48,138 nucleotides of DNA from Alphaproteobacteria bacterium. Its GTDB lineage: Bacteria; Pseudomonadota; Alphaproteobacteria; Rhodospirillales; Rhodospirillaceae. Position 1 is the stretch's first letter, and each line of letters opens with the position of its first letter. Shown piece by piece: positions 28,528-38,900 of the stretch. The notes below the pieces were generated by a model. The model had not been told where the DNA came from and did no database searches. It saw only the letters and a list, made by a program, of their open reading frames with translations. The DNA is taken from positions 1-48,138 of the forward strand of contig JAURPI010000036.1 of the NCBI GenBank assembly GCA_030835385.1, read 5' to 3'. The translations under genes and the position numbers were made by a program.

Positions 28528-28851
28528 TTGTCGCGTCAAACTAGGGCCGCCTCCCCACAGCGGACAACGCAGCATGTTTTCTTCTAAAAGTGACGAATCA
28601 GTATTTTGTCCTAATAAACCCATATTGATTAGAATAATAAGCCCCTAAGCGGCTTTGCGGCTGTCGCACGAATGCAACAATTCGTCATGGAATGCTAATC
28701 CCGCTGTTTCTTTGGTTGCTTTCAGCCCATGAAAACCGTTGGATGACGATTGGGAGAAATTAGTTACATACATTTGGCAAGGACTCGGCGACCGCACGTA
28801 AGGTCGCACCCGAACCAAATGTCGAACACTTAGCTGGATTGGGAGTACACA
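28528..28851. promoter_or_regulatory. Intergenic region and leader before the TonB-dependent receptor
   Basis: This 324-bp spacer has no recognisable gene. It contains several short perfect inverted repeats: AAGCC/GGCTT at about 28640-28657, ACGAAT/ATTCGT at about 28669-28686 and GCGACC/GGTCGC at about 28788-28807. The last lies about 45 bp before the receptor start and could form a leader hairpin. The receptor ATG is preceded by TTGGGAG. None of the hairpins has a T-tract, so I do not call a terminator for the ABC operon. Confidence 0.4.
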
Positions 28852-31350
28852 ATGTCCATGCGTACCAATTTACTTCAAACATCCACCGCCTGCGCGCTTG
28901 CTCTGACAGTTGCTATGCCCGCCGCCGCGCAAAATATTGCGATTGAGGAAATCGTTGTCACCTCTCGCCTTCGTAGTGAAAGCGTTCAGGATATTCCGTT
29001 GTCCATTACCGCCTTCACCGTCGATCAACTGCGCGACCAGGGCATTCGTGACATTAAGGACCTGGCTGAAATGACAGCCGGATTTGCTATGGATGACGGA
29101 TTTGGCCGATTCTTTGACCGCCCAGTTATTCGCGGACAAGCATCTATCCTGGGCAATCAAAACGCCTCCTTCTTTGTCGATGGCGTGTTTGTGTCCAACA
29201 CAATTTCTTCCACGACAATCGACTCCCTCGAGCGGATCGAAATTGTGCGTGGCCCGCAGGCCGCTCTGTTCGGTCGCGCCACCTTTGCTGGTGCCATCAA
29301 CTACATCACCAAGCGCCCGACCGACGAACACGAAGGCCAATTCAACGGCAAGTTTGGCACCCACAATGACGCTAAAGCATCGGTGTGGATGAGTGGCCCC
29401 GTGATTGAAGATAAATTGTATTACTTCGCCGCCGCCAATTGGGATTATTACGGTGGCGAATGGCGTAATGGTTTGCAGCCCAACACAGCCAACAATGCCT
29501 ACTTCAATATTCCGTTCATTCCGGCCTTCGCGGAAGCTCCAACCCGCGGGGACAACTCACGCCTCGGCACAGAAGAGACACAAGACCTCACCATTAAACT
29601 GTTGGCTAAACCATCAGAAAATGTCGAATTGACGTTCAAGGCCACTTACAGCGATGTAGACGACAGCCATTACCCAAGAACACTAGCTGGTCGCGATGAA
29701 CACAACTGTTTGAATCCTATCAGCGCTGGAGGCACCGCGCCTGATACATCCGCCGGATATATTTGTGGCGAGTTGGAGGCACGTGACCCCCTTACAGGTG
29801 AAGCCCGCCAACCAATCCTAAATATTCCCGACTTTGTTGACGGCCTGACCACCAACGGAATTTTCTTCATTCGTGGCAGCGGTCCGATCATCATCGACCC
29901 AGCCAAACCCGGTTTGCAGCGTGAAACAATGCGCTTCCTCGCCCAAGCCGACATCGACTTGGACGGTTGGGGCATCATGACGCGGGCCGCATACAACAAG
30001 GATGATGAGAATACCGCGTTCGATGGTGATACCATTGGTGAGCGAGGTATTTCCGGCACTGGCCTCCTGCAGAGCGCGTTTTTTGATGATTTCCGGGATT
30101 ACTCCTTGGAACTACGCGTGACATCCCCGGACGACAACCAGCTGCGTGGCCTGGCGGGCATCACTTATTACGATGAAGAACACGTATCGGGGAACCGCGG
30201 AATCGGTACCAGCTTTGGTCCGATCTCGGGATCATTCGACAACCCTAGCTTCGTTCGCTCAACATTCGAACCCCCAGCCTTCCCGTTAACAGAAACCGTC
30301 GAAAACTGGTCAGTTTACGCCCAACTCGAATATGACATCACGGAAGATCTCACATTAACCGTTGAAGGTCGCTATTCGGAAGACACTATTGGTGCCATTA
30401 CAGCTGCTACTAACACCAATGAAAGCGTAACCTTCAACAGCTTCGCGCCTCGCGTCAGCATCGACTACCGTATTAATGACGATGTGTTGTGGTACGCTTT
30501 GATCTCCAAGGGCACCAAGCCCGGGGGCTTCAACGCTGGCCTGTTCGATGAGTCAGCACAAACGCTTGCAACAGCGCGGGCTAATGGCACCATCGCCTTT
30601 GACGAGGAACGCTCCTGGAATTATGAAGCGGGTGTGAAAACCTCATTCATGGATGGCCGTGGCACCTTCAATATCAGTGGCTACTACATTGATTGGTCAA
30701 ACCAGACCCTAACCAACATAATTGACGTCATCAATGCTCAGGGCGCACCGAACTCAGCGGCGATTTTGGTCAACCTCGGTTCAACTGAAATCAAGGGTGG
30801 TGAAATTGAAACCAGCTTCGCCGCTACTGAAGAATTGACCCTGGGTCTTGGTTATGGTCTCGCTGACTCAAAGATCAAAGTTTTTAACGATGAGCAGCAC
30901 TTCTTGCTCACCGGCGAAAACGATGAAGCTTTGATCAACGGCGGCAACGTCTCGGGCAATCAACTTCCCAAGAGCCCGAAACACACACTCAACGTCAATG
31001 GCACCTACCGGGACAGCTTGTCTGCTGATGCAGACTGGTTCATTCGCGCGGACCTCAACGTTGAGTCAAAGCGTTATACGCAGGTTTCAAACTTTCAGCA
31101 CAATGGAGACTCCTACAAGCTGAACCTGCGCATGGGTGTCGAAGCTGATAACTGGAAGATCACTGGTTATGTGAACAACCTGTTGGAAGACCTGACGCCA
31201 AATAACATTCTCCGCTTCCGTGACTATCGGAGGGCGTCTGGCAGCAACTTCTGCGGCGCGGCGGTTTGTGGATCGAGCTCATGGCGTGGGTTCTTCTTCA
31301 ACCAACCCCGTGGCCGTGATTTTGGCGTAGAAGTTCAATACAGCTTCTAA
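28852..31350 (+). CDS. TonB-dependent outer-membrane receptor
   Basis: The 832-aa protein has a signal peptide (cleavage near AAA/Q, about residue 26), a TonB-box-like segment EEIVVTSR (about 32-39), a plug domain (VDQLRDQGIRDIKDLAEMTAG to IEIVRGPQAALFGRATFAGAINYITKRP, about 50-165) and a 22-strand barrel ending in the terminal Phe of VEVQYSF. Receptors like this import large or scarce ligands (siderophores, vitamins, glycans, peptides) using TonB energy. The ligand cannot be told from sequence. It is CirA/FecA-like but of the environmental type common in Sphingomonadales and marine alphaproteobacteria. It follows the ABC importer in the same direction. Confidence 0.95.
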   Translation: MSMRTNLLQTSTACALALTVAMPAAAQNIAIEEIVVTSRLRSESVQDIPLSITAFTVDQLRDQGIRDIKDLAEMTAGFAMDDGFGRFFDRPVIRGQASILGNQNASFFVDGVFVSNTISSTTIDSLERIEIVRGPQAALFGRATFAGAINYITKRPTDEHEGQFNGKFGTHNDAKASVWMSGPVIEDKLYYFAAANWDYYGGEWRNGLQPNTANNAYFNIPFIPAFAEAPTRGDNSRLGTEETQDLTIKLLAKPSENVELTFKATYSDVDDSHYPRTLAGRDEHNCLNPISAGGTAPDTSAGYICGELEARDPLTGEARQPILNIPDFVDGLTTNGIFFIRGSGPIIIDPAKPGLQRETMRFLAQADIDLDGWGIMTRAAYNKDDENTAFDGDTIGERGISGTGLLQSAFFDDFRDYSLELRVTSPDDNQLRGLAGITYYDEEHVSGNRGIGTSFGPISGSFDNPSFVRSTFEPPAFPLTETVENWSVYAQLEYDITEDLTLTVEGRYSEDTIGAITAATNTNESVTFNSFAPRVSIDYRINDDVLWYALISKGTKPGGFNAGLFDESAQTLATARANGTIAFDEERSWNYEAGVKTSFMDGRGTFNISGYYIDWSNQTLTNIIDVINAQGAPNSAAILVNLGSTEIKGGEIETSFAATEELTLGLGYGLADSKIKVFNDEQHFLLTGENDEALINGGNVSGNQLPKSPKHTLNVNGTYRDSLSADADWFIRADLNVESKRYTQVSNFQHNGDSYKLNLRMGVEADNWKITGYVNNLLEDLTPNNILRFRDYRRASGSNFCGAAVCGSSSWRGFFFNQPRGRDFGVEVQYSF

Positions 31351-31375
31351 TATAAGCCTCACAACAAATACCAAG

Positions 31376-31402
31376 GGGCTAGCCCAGTGCTAGCCCTTTT
31401 TT
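31376..31402 (+). terminator. Rho-independent terminator of the TonB-dependent receptor gene
   Basis: GGGCTAGC (31376-31383) and GCTAGCCC (31389-31396) pair perfectly over 8 bp around a CCAGT loop, followed by six T. The hairpin lies 25 bp after the receptor stop. Confidence 0.93.
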
Positions 31403-31522
31403 ATTGCGACAAATGGGATGGGCGAATCCTCACGAACCAATGCATCCAAAGGGTTTCCTGGGCGCATATAATGAGTGTCAGCAAGCCCGCAAACCAGAAT
31501 CCGCCGTCCCTTCAAGCAGCTC

Positions 31523-31711
31523 ATGGCCGTTTACCGCAAGACTGACACACTGGTGAACGCCCGCCCGGCGATGAATAATGTTCCCGAGTCGCTCAAAGAC
31601 AGCCTTTTTACATGGCCCGAGCCCAATGGTCGGTCAGATGTAAACGGCTAGTGGTTTTCGACCACAGCTAGTCTGACAACCTGGAACTCAGTATTAACTT
31701 GTGTTTCTTGG
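31523..31711 (+). pseudogene. Probable DUF1800 gene remnant upstream of the DUF1501 gene
   Basis: The frame starting at 31523 reads MAVYRKTDTL, then PESLKDSLFTWPEPNGRSDVNG, a TAG at 31649-31651, and WFSTTASLTTWNSVL. The pattern W-x-P-x-P-x-G-x-x-D with a following S-x-LTTWN resembles the conserved C-terminal part of DUF1800 proteins. DUF1800 genes normally sit directly upstream of DUF1501 genes, as this remnant does. Only about 60 codons are recognisable, so I call this tentatively. The rest of the 31403-31998 spacer shows no gene. Confidence 0.45.
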
Positions 31712-31998
31712 AAAAGTTTCCACAAAATGAAACAACGAAACAGTTGAAACGAACAAGGAAATGCCAACCCAAAGCAATGTGTTCAGCACCCCATGTGATC
31801 TCGCTTTCTTGTCACTGTCCCTGAGTCAGTTCTTCCCCCGGTGACAGAACACTCTTGTTGTTGATGATGCAAGAAGCTTAGCCAGCATAATGACTAGCCT
31901 TAACTTTGGTTATGCCCAGACCATGGAAGACGCGTTCAAACGCCTATATTCGCTTAGTTCAACCACCGAAGAATTTTCGTTCCGTTAGGAGACAGACC

Positions 31999-33306
31999 AT
32001 GAGACTTACACGCAGAAATCTTCTCCTCGGTGCTACAGGCGGCGCATTTATGGCGTCTGCAGGCCCCGGGCTCCGCGTTTCAATGGCAGCTGAGAGCACC
32101 AGTGATGAAATACTGGTCGTCATGTTCGCACGCGGCGGCATTGATGGGCTTCAATTGGCAGCGCCTTCTGAGGACTCCTTTTACCAACAGGCCCGCCCCT
32201 CCCTCGCCGTGCAATCTTCAGGCGCCAATGCTGGCATCGCGTTAGCGAACGGATTAGATGGCGTTGACTTCTTCATGAACCCAGGCGCCCCCGAACTCAA
32301 CGATCTGTACACGTCTGGTGATCTTGCACTAATTCATGCAGCGGGTGTCCCTACGGAAAACCGCAGCCATTTTAAGACGCAAAATATGATGGAGCGTGGC
32401 GTCGCCGACAACGAAGACAACATTTTGTCTGGTTGGCTGACACGGCATGTCGAGACACTGACAGCTGACCGCCCGCTTTTGTCGACCATCTCGACGGCAT
32501 CGAACAACCCGATCTCTCTGCTGGGCTATCCCCAAGCCGTGAGTATCCCTGACGTAAACAACTTCAATGTCGTTGGAGGCGATGTGAACGCCAACGTTAT
32601 TGCCGGGTTGAACTCGGGTAGCTCCGCCTATCAGCAAGTCGCCCAACAAACAATCGAGGCGACCAATACGGTCCAACTCAAGCTAGAAGAATTGGAAGCC
32701 GCGGAAGAAGGCGAAGGCGAAGGTGCGGGCGAAACCGATACTGGCCCAGCCTACACCAACGGACCGCTTTCAGGTTCTCTGCGCAATTTAGCGGCTCTCA
32801 TCAAGATGGACGTTGGGCTTGATGTCGCGACCGTCGATCAAGGCGGATGGGACCACCACAACAATCTACTCAACGAATTTAGCAACAATGTCACTGAACT
32901 GTCCCAATCACTGAGCGCGTTTTGGGAAGATGTGGCTGAGTATCGCGACCGCATAACCTTAGTGTTCATGACCGAGTTCGGTCGCCGGTTGAATGAAAAC
33001 GCAAGTGCCGGCACCGACCATGGCTCCGGGTCGATCATGATGGTCTTATCCGGTAACGCCAACGGCGGACAAATGTACGGGACTTGGCCTGGCCTAAGCC
33101 CATCGGATTTGGATAACGGTGATCTGGCCGTGACAACTGACTATCGTCAGGTCATATCTGAAATTCTGGCCAAGCGGCACAACAGCCCCTCTTTGGACAC
33201 TGTATTCCCCACTGTCGCCTATAACCCACTGGGTATCATCAACGGTGATGACAGTGCGATTACGGGCGCTGCGATTGCAAGCAACACAACGTCTAGCGCC
33301 AGCTAG
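31999..33306 (+). CDS. Tat-exported DUF1501 family protein
   Basis: The 435-aa protein begins MRLTRRNLLLGATGGAF, a twin-arginine signal, with a likely cleavage site near residue 31 (SMAAES). DUF1501 proteins have an alkaline-phosphatase/sulfatase-like fold; the motif DQGGWDHHNN and TEFGRRLNENASAGTDHGSGSI (the family's conserved His/Asp region) are present. An acidic low-complexity insert (EELEAAEEGEGEGAGETD) lies at about residue 230-250. ATG 31999 has TAGGAG upstream; the longer frame from 31906 is not used. The usual partner DUF1800 is present only as remnants on both sides, so this gene is an orphan. Confidence 0.92.
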   Translation: MRLTRRNLLLGATGGAFMASAGPGLRVSMAAESTSDEILVVMFARGGIDGLQLAAPSEDSFYQQARPSLAVQSSGANAGIALANGLDGVDFFMNPGAPELNDLYTSGDLALIHAAGVPTENRSHFKTQNMMERGVADNEDNILSGWLTRHVETLTADRPLLSTISTASNNPISLLGYPQAVSIPDVNNFNVVGGDVNANVIAGLNSGSSAYQQVAQQTIEATNTVQLKLEELEAAEEGEGEGAGETDTGPAYTNGPLSGSLRNLAALIKMDVGLDVATVDQGGWDHHNNLLNEFSNNVTELSQSLSAFWEDVAEYRDRITLVFMTEFGRRLNENASAGTDHGSGSIMMVLSGNANGGQMYGTWPGLSPSDLDNGDLAVTTDYRQVISEILAKRHNSPSLDTVFPTVAYNPLGIINGDDSAITGAAIASNTTSSAS

Positions 33307-33405
33307 GTAGCAGCAACTCGCCTTCGATTCGCGCTCTGCCTGACTCCGGAGTGCGCAATCCGATCACCCCACCGCAACGGGTAGGACGCGGTTGGGTCGC
33401 AGAGG

Positions 33406-33851
33406 ATGCAGCTCACCATATTGCCAACAGCCTCCTCATTTGAACGGTTAGCCCTCAACCGCGCGACCTTTGGTGCGCGCGCAGTCGATGAAGCCTATGT
33501 CCAGCAGATTGGCTGGGAGGCCTGGGTGAATGAACAGCTTACTCCACCGCCGTGATGACACAATGGAATACACTGCTGACCGTCCTGAACCGTGGCATGA
33601 CCGACGTATCGGTAACCAATGAATCTATTCTCACTGATTCCGTTACGGAATTAGTAGAAGACTGGGTTGGACGCATCGTCGGTTACGAGTTGCCCGGCGA
33701 CAAAATGAACGAGCTCATCGACTATGCAATGGGACTCAATGGCGTTCTCACCCATGTCGGCCAGAAATCGTCATCTGCAAAAACGGTGGAGCATCACTTA
33801 CGCCGACTGGTCGGAGTCATCGCTACGGCGGATGAATTTGCCTATCGCTAG
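33406..33851 (+). pseudogene. DUF1800 gene remnant with a large internal deletion
   Basis: The first piece, 33406-33555, encodes FERLALNRATFGARAVDEAYVQQIGWEAWVNEQL and stops at TGA; this is the DUF1800 N terminus. The second piece, in another frame up to 33851, contains VEDWVGRIVGYELPGDKM and ends VEHHLRRLVGVIATADEFAYR, matching the family's C terminus. Intact DUF1800 proteins are about 450-600 aa, so some 300 or more residues are lost between the two pieces. The last stop overlaps that of the TPR gene on the other strand by 4 bp. The remnant is downstream of DUF1501, unlike the usual order. Confidence 0.78.
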
Positions 33852-35668
33852 GCTTCGCGACGCCAAATTGCAAACGCATCAGAAACCTCGGCAATCACTG
33901 ACTCCCATTCTCTAAAGCTGGTTTGCCTAAAAAGTCTGAGATTAGGATACCAAGGCGCCGTTTGCCCTTCGAATCCCCAACGCCAATTCGGGACAATCGG
34001 CACCATCACGTATGTCGGCACGCCAAGCGCGCCGGCGACATGGACCGCGGTGTTAGACGTCGAGATAATTAAGTCCATGGCAGCTATTTGCGCAGCAGCG
34101 CCATCGAAATCTGCGATTGGATCAATCTCCTCGTCCACGAGTATATCGACACCCGTCGCTGTCGACGCTGCACTCACATCATCAGTGACATCGCCATATT
34201 GCAGCGAAACATACAAGGCATCCTCTGGCATCAGAATGGAACCCCATTGATCCAGCGGCAAAGACTTAGCAATACCGCTACTAGGGTTCACACTGTTCCA
34301 CGCGATGCCCACGACTTTCCGGCCAGCTGCCGCATCGAGATATTTTTGACGCAGTTTACGGGTTTGTTCTGTATCTGCTGAAAGGTAAGTTTGAGCTTCT
34401 GGAAACGCCTCCGGTGACCGCCTTAAAAATCTACCAAGCGACCCCATGGCAATTTGAGCGTCAAAAGACAGCAACTCATCTGGCTGCAAGGAATCGTACG
34501 GCACCACATTCAAGTCGGGGAAACTGCGGCGCAACAGCGGTACCATGCGCTGATCGACCTCGACAGTTGGATTCATGCCGGTTCCCACAAAGTCTCTTAG
34601 CAAGCTAGAGAACAACACCTGATCACCAAGGCCTTGCTCGCCCCAAACCAACAACTTCATTCCATCCGTTAATGCACCGTCCCAATCGTCTATGCCGCGC
34701 GCTCGAGAGTATAGTGAGGGATCACCAATTAACCATCGCGCCTCATGAGCATCCCATCCTGCCGCCCAATCACCACTGAGTAGGCACCCGCAAGCCTGAT
34801 TGAATCTCGCTATAGAACTCTCGCTATTAGCATCCAGAGCGGCTGAGAAATCTGCGCCTGCCCCGCTGATATTACCAAGTTTTTGTTTGAGTTCGCCACG
34901 ATTAATAAGGGTGGGAACGTCAGAGGGCGCTTGTTCCAGCACCCCATTGTAGAGCCGCATCGCAGCCTCGTGGTCCCCCTGACCCGCCTGTATCAAGCCA
35001 ATTGTCATGGCTGCCTTGACCCAGACCCTCGAGCCCTGAGCAGCGGCCTGTGTTGCCCGCTCCAGAGCAGTCAACGCGCCGTCCTGGTTGCCCATTTGCC
35101 GAAGCACTTCTCCCTTATTGAACAAAGCGTCCGCATCGTTAGGCGATTGGGCCAAGGCAGCTGCATAGGCGACGAGAGCCTCATCCTTCCTTTCAAGCGC
35201 CTGAAGGGCTAAGCCACGTACGTTGTAGGCTTGGACGAAACCCGGTTGTGTCTTGATCGCTTGTTCAGCCTGAGCCAAAGCCTCATCGGCTTGACCGGCG
35301 GCCAAACCATATCTCGCCATATTGACCAGCGCTGCCGGCAGCGCAGGATCTAGTGCATAGGCCTTCTGGAATGTCTGATAAGCCGAGTCAGCATCACCCA
35401 AAGCTTCTTGGGCCATACCAAGGTCATTTAAGATGATCGCATCTTCTGGACGTCGTTTTGCTGCCAGGCCTAAAAATTTAACGGCACCCTCTGCATCACC
35501 CAGCCCCATCAGGGCCACGCCCTTAAACGACAAAGCGTCGGGTTGGCGTGGTTGCTTGTTGAGAACCTTGTTATACGCCTCAAGGGCCGCGTTCAGATCC
35601 CCCGCTCGGTGAAGAGCCATTCCGTTGTCGAGGACAGCCGCTAATTTCGGTGACAAAGACTTTTCCAC
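33848..35668 (-). CDS. TPR protein with C-terminal glycosyltransferase-9-like domain
   Basis: The 606-aa protein has about eight to nine TPR units (roughly residues 10-310, e.g. GDLNAALEAYNKVLNKQPRQPDAL and ALVAYAAALAQSPNDADALFNKGEV), followed by a 290-residue domain with LLVWGEQGLGDQVLFSSLL and VVGIAWNSVNPSSGIAKSLPLDQW, and a late IISTSNTAVHVAGALGVPTYVMV. This layout (TPR plus ADP-heptose-transferase-like GT-B fold) is seen in proteins linked to flagellin or cell-surface glycosylation, but the acceptor here is unknown. There is no signal peptide, so it is cytoplasmic. The protein is intact, in contrast to the SPINDLY-type copy at 20.6-22.3 kb. Confidence 0.88.
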   Translation of the reverse strand: MEKSLSPKLAAVLDNGMALHRAGDLNAALEAYNKVLNKQPRQPDALSFKGVALMGLGDAEGAVKFLGLAAKRRPEDAIILNDLGMAQEALGDADSAYQTFQKAYALDPALPAALVNMARYGLAAGQADEALAQAEQAIKTQPGFVQAYNVRGLALQALERKDEALVAYAAALAQSPNDADALFNKGEVLRQMGNQDGALTALERATQAAAQGSRVWVKAAMTIGLIQAGQGDHEAAMRLYNGVLEQAPSDVPTLINRGELKQKLGNISGAGADFSAALDANSESSIARFNQACGCLLSGDWAAGWDAHEARWLIGDPSLYSRARGIDDWDGALTDGMKLLVWGEQGLGDQVLFSSLLRDFVGTGMNPTVEVDQRMVPLLRRSFPDLNVVPYDSLQPDELLSFDAQIAMGSLGRFLRRSPEAFPEAQTYLSADTEQTRKLRQKYLDAAAGRKVVGIAWNSVNPSSGIAKSLPLDQWGSILMPEDALYVSLQYGDVTDDVSAASTATGVDILVDEEIDPIADFDGAAAQIAAMDLIISTSNTAVHVAGALGVPTYVMVPIVPNWRWGFEGQTAPWYPNLRLFRQTSFREWESVIAEVSDAFAIWRREA

Positions 35669-35906
35669 TTAGATCTCAACTGGAAGTGAAGACTGACAAC
35701 CGCGACGAATAAGGAATGGTAAAATGATATGTCCTCGCAGCGACATGATCGCCTTTCGAATCCCAAAAGATATAGTGTTGACGTGAGCCAAATGTACCGC
35801 CATGGGACACTGATATAAAGTCCGCACTAAGGCTTGCGTCCGCAGAGATGCCATGGAACTTTGAGCCAATTCTGGTTTGTTTTCACTCTTTAACTCAACG
35901 GATTCT

Positions 35907-38900
35907 ATGGGCTGGCAATTCTGGATTGATCGCGGTGGCACGTTCACAGATATCGTCGCGCGTGACCCGGGCGGTGAATTGCGAACGGCCAAGTTGTTAT
36001 CTGAGAATCCTGAACACTACAGCGACTCAGCGGTAGCCGGTATAAGGCAAATCTTAGGTCTTGCTCAAAACGAACCTATTCAAAGTGACATTGTCGATGC
36101 CATTAAGATGGGGACGACGGTTGCCACAAATACGTTGTTAGAACGCAAAGGCGCACCGACACTCTTAGCGATTACCCGTGGCTTTAGGGATGCCCTGCAG
36201 ATTGGCACCCAGCAGCGACCAACTCTTTTCGATCTCAATATTCGAAAACCGTCGATGCTCTACTCCGATTTTCTGGAAGTTCCAGAGCGTTTGTTTGCCG
36301 ATGGGTCAGTGGAAACTCCCCTGGACAGCGAAGCCGTGCGCGTCGGTTTGGAAAAAGCGTTTGCAAAGGGGTTTCGGTCCGTCGCTATCGTTCTTCTTCA
36401 TGCGGATCGGCACCCGGCTCATGAAGAAGCGGTGTCTCAAATCGCCGAAGACATTGGGTTCACACAAATTTCTGCATCGCACGATGTCATTCCTCTAATG
36501 AAACTTGTAGGTCGCGGCGACACCACAGTTGCAGATGCTTATCTCTCTCCTGAGCTGCGCCGTTACGTGGAGCAGGTTGCTAGTAATGTTGGCAATTCCC
36601 GCGTTCTTTTCATGCAGTCAAATGGCGGTTTGACTGATGCGCAGGCATTTCGAGGGAAAGACGCCATTTTATCCGGCCCGGCAGGAGGCGTCGTTGGATT
36701 GGCCGGCGTGGCCGCCTCTGCCGGCTTTGACAAGATTATAGGATTCGATATGGGCGGCACGTCGACCGATGTCTCCCACTACGCTGGGTCGTTTGAGCGC
36801 ACCTTTGACACGACAGTCGCCGGTGTCCGGTTACGCGCTCCAATGTTGGACATTCACACTGTCGCAGCTGGCGGCGGCTCCCGTTGTATTTTTGATGGTC
36901 TGCGCCTGAGAGTCGGACCAGAAAGTGCAGGGTCAAACCCGGGTCCTGTGGCTTACCGGAGGGGTGGCCCCCTTACCATTACTGACTGCAACGTGTTGCT
37001 CGGCCGCATCCAACCCGCACATTTTCCGGCAGTTTTTGGAGAGAAGGCGTCACTGCCCTTGGATTCGAAGGCCGTACGCTCTGCCTTTACTGACCTGGCG
37101 GCTCAGGTTTCAAAATCCCTAGACAACAAGCACACACCTGAAGACTTGGCCGATGGTTTTTTAACTCTCGCGGTGGAAAACATGGCTCGGGCCATCAAAA
37201 CGATATCGGTGCAACGCGGGCACGATGTTTCCACGTACACTTTGGTATGCTTTGGTGGCGCAGGTGGGCAGCACGCCTGTCGTGTCGCCGACAGCCTCGG
37301 CATGGACCGTATTTTTATTCCACCGTTCGCGGGCGTCTTGTCAGCTTATGGCATGGGGCTGGCAGACCTTCGGGTGCTCAAAGAGAAAACAATTGCCCTA
37401 CCTTTAGATACATCACACTTCGGGCACGTACGAGACGCACTGACATCTCTTAGTTATCTTGCCCGGGACAGTCTTGTTGCCCAAGGGGTGTCGGAAGATG
37501 AAGTTGAGATTAACGAACACTTACATGTTCGATACGAAGGGTCAGATTCAGCCATCCCCATAAGCGCTAGAACTTTGGAGTCCGCTCTCAAGTCGTTTGA
37601 GACTCAACACATAAAATTATTTGGATTCTCTCAGCCAGAAAAAGTGCTCGTTGTCGAAACAATTACGTCAGAAGCGAGCGGAGGCGGCGCACTCCGACAC
37701 AAAGGCGACCCGACAAATGCCACCTCAGACGAATCCGCACCCTTGGAGCACGTAAAGTTGTGGTCAGACAGCGCTTGGCAAACGGTCCCCGTCTATGAGT
37801 CAGACACGCTAATACCAGGCCAAAGCATCAATGGGCCCGCGCTATTGATCGATAAAAACGCCACTACTGTTGTGGAAAATGGTTGGCGGGCCGAGGTCAA
37901 CCAATCGAGCAACCTCGTCTTGACCCGCAACGCCGCCAGATCCGAAGCCTTGGCCCTGAGCACAGCAGCCAATCCAGTTCTGGTAGAGGTATTCAACAGT
38001 CTGTTTATGTCCATTGCTGAACAAATGGGCGCCGCCCTTCAAAACACCGCCCATTCAGTCAATATCAAAGAGCGGCTAGATTTTTCTTGTGCTGTTTTCG
38101 ACGCCCAGGGCGCCCTTGTCGCCAACGCTCCGCACATGCCGGTTCATCTTGGGTCTATGGGCGAAAGCGTACGCGCTGTAATCGAAGCACATAGCTCGAC
38201 CATGACGGCAGGCGACGCCTTTATTACCAACGCACCTTACAATGGTGGCACACACCTGCCCGATATCACTGTCGTCGCACCCGTGTATGAAGCCTCAACT
38301 GGTGAACGTGTTTTCTTTGTCGCCGCCCGCGGGCACCATGCTGACATAGGCGGCCTTACTCCCGGGTCGATGCCGCCACACAGTTGCACCATTGACGATG
38401 AGGGCGTGTTGTTCGATGCGGCCCCACTCGTCCGCAACGGAGAATTGCTCGAAGGGGAGATACGATCGGCTCTCCTGTCTGAGCCGCACCCGGCACGTAC
38501 TCCAGACCAAAACATCGCCGATCTTAGGGCGCAGGTTGCAGCATGCACCAAAGGGGCGACGGAGCTGCTGGCTATAATCTCTCAATACGGGCTGGAGGGT
38601 GTGAAAGCCTATACCAGCCACGTCCAAGACAACGCTGAAGAAGCGGTGCGCCGGGTCATCGACTCACTTCAAGAGGGACGATTTGTTGCTCCAATGGATG
38701 ATGGCGGCGAGATTCACGTCGATATATCAATTGATAGGCAAGCACGGTCGGCAACAGTCGATTTTAGCGGCACCTCAGACCAACGGCCAAGCAACTACAA
38801 TGCGCCGGCCGCTGTTTGTCGGGCCGCTGTGCTCTACGTCTTTCGCACCTTGGTTGACGACGACATCCCGTTGAATGAGGGGTGCCTTAAACCGCTGACA

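Noticed and set aside
35669-35992. Open frame on the minus strand before the 5-oxoprolinase gene
   Set aside because: It overlaps the conserved HyuA start and has no family resemblance.
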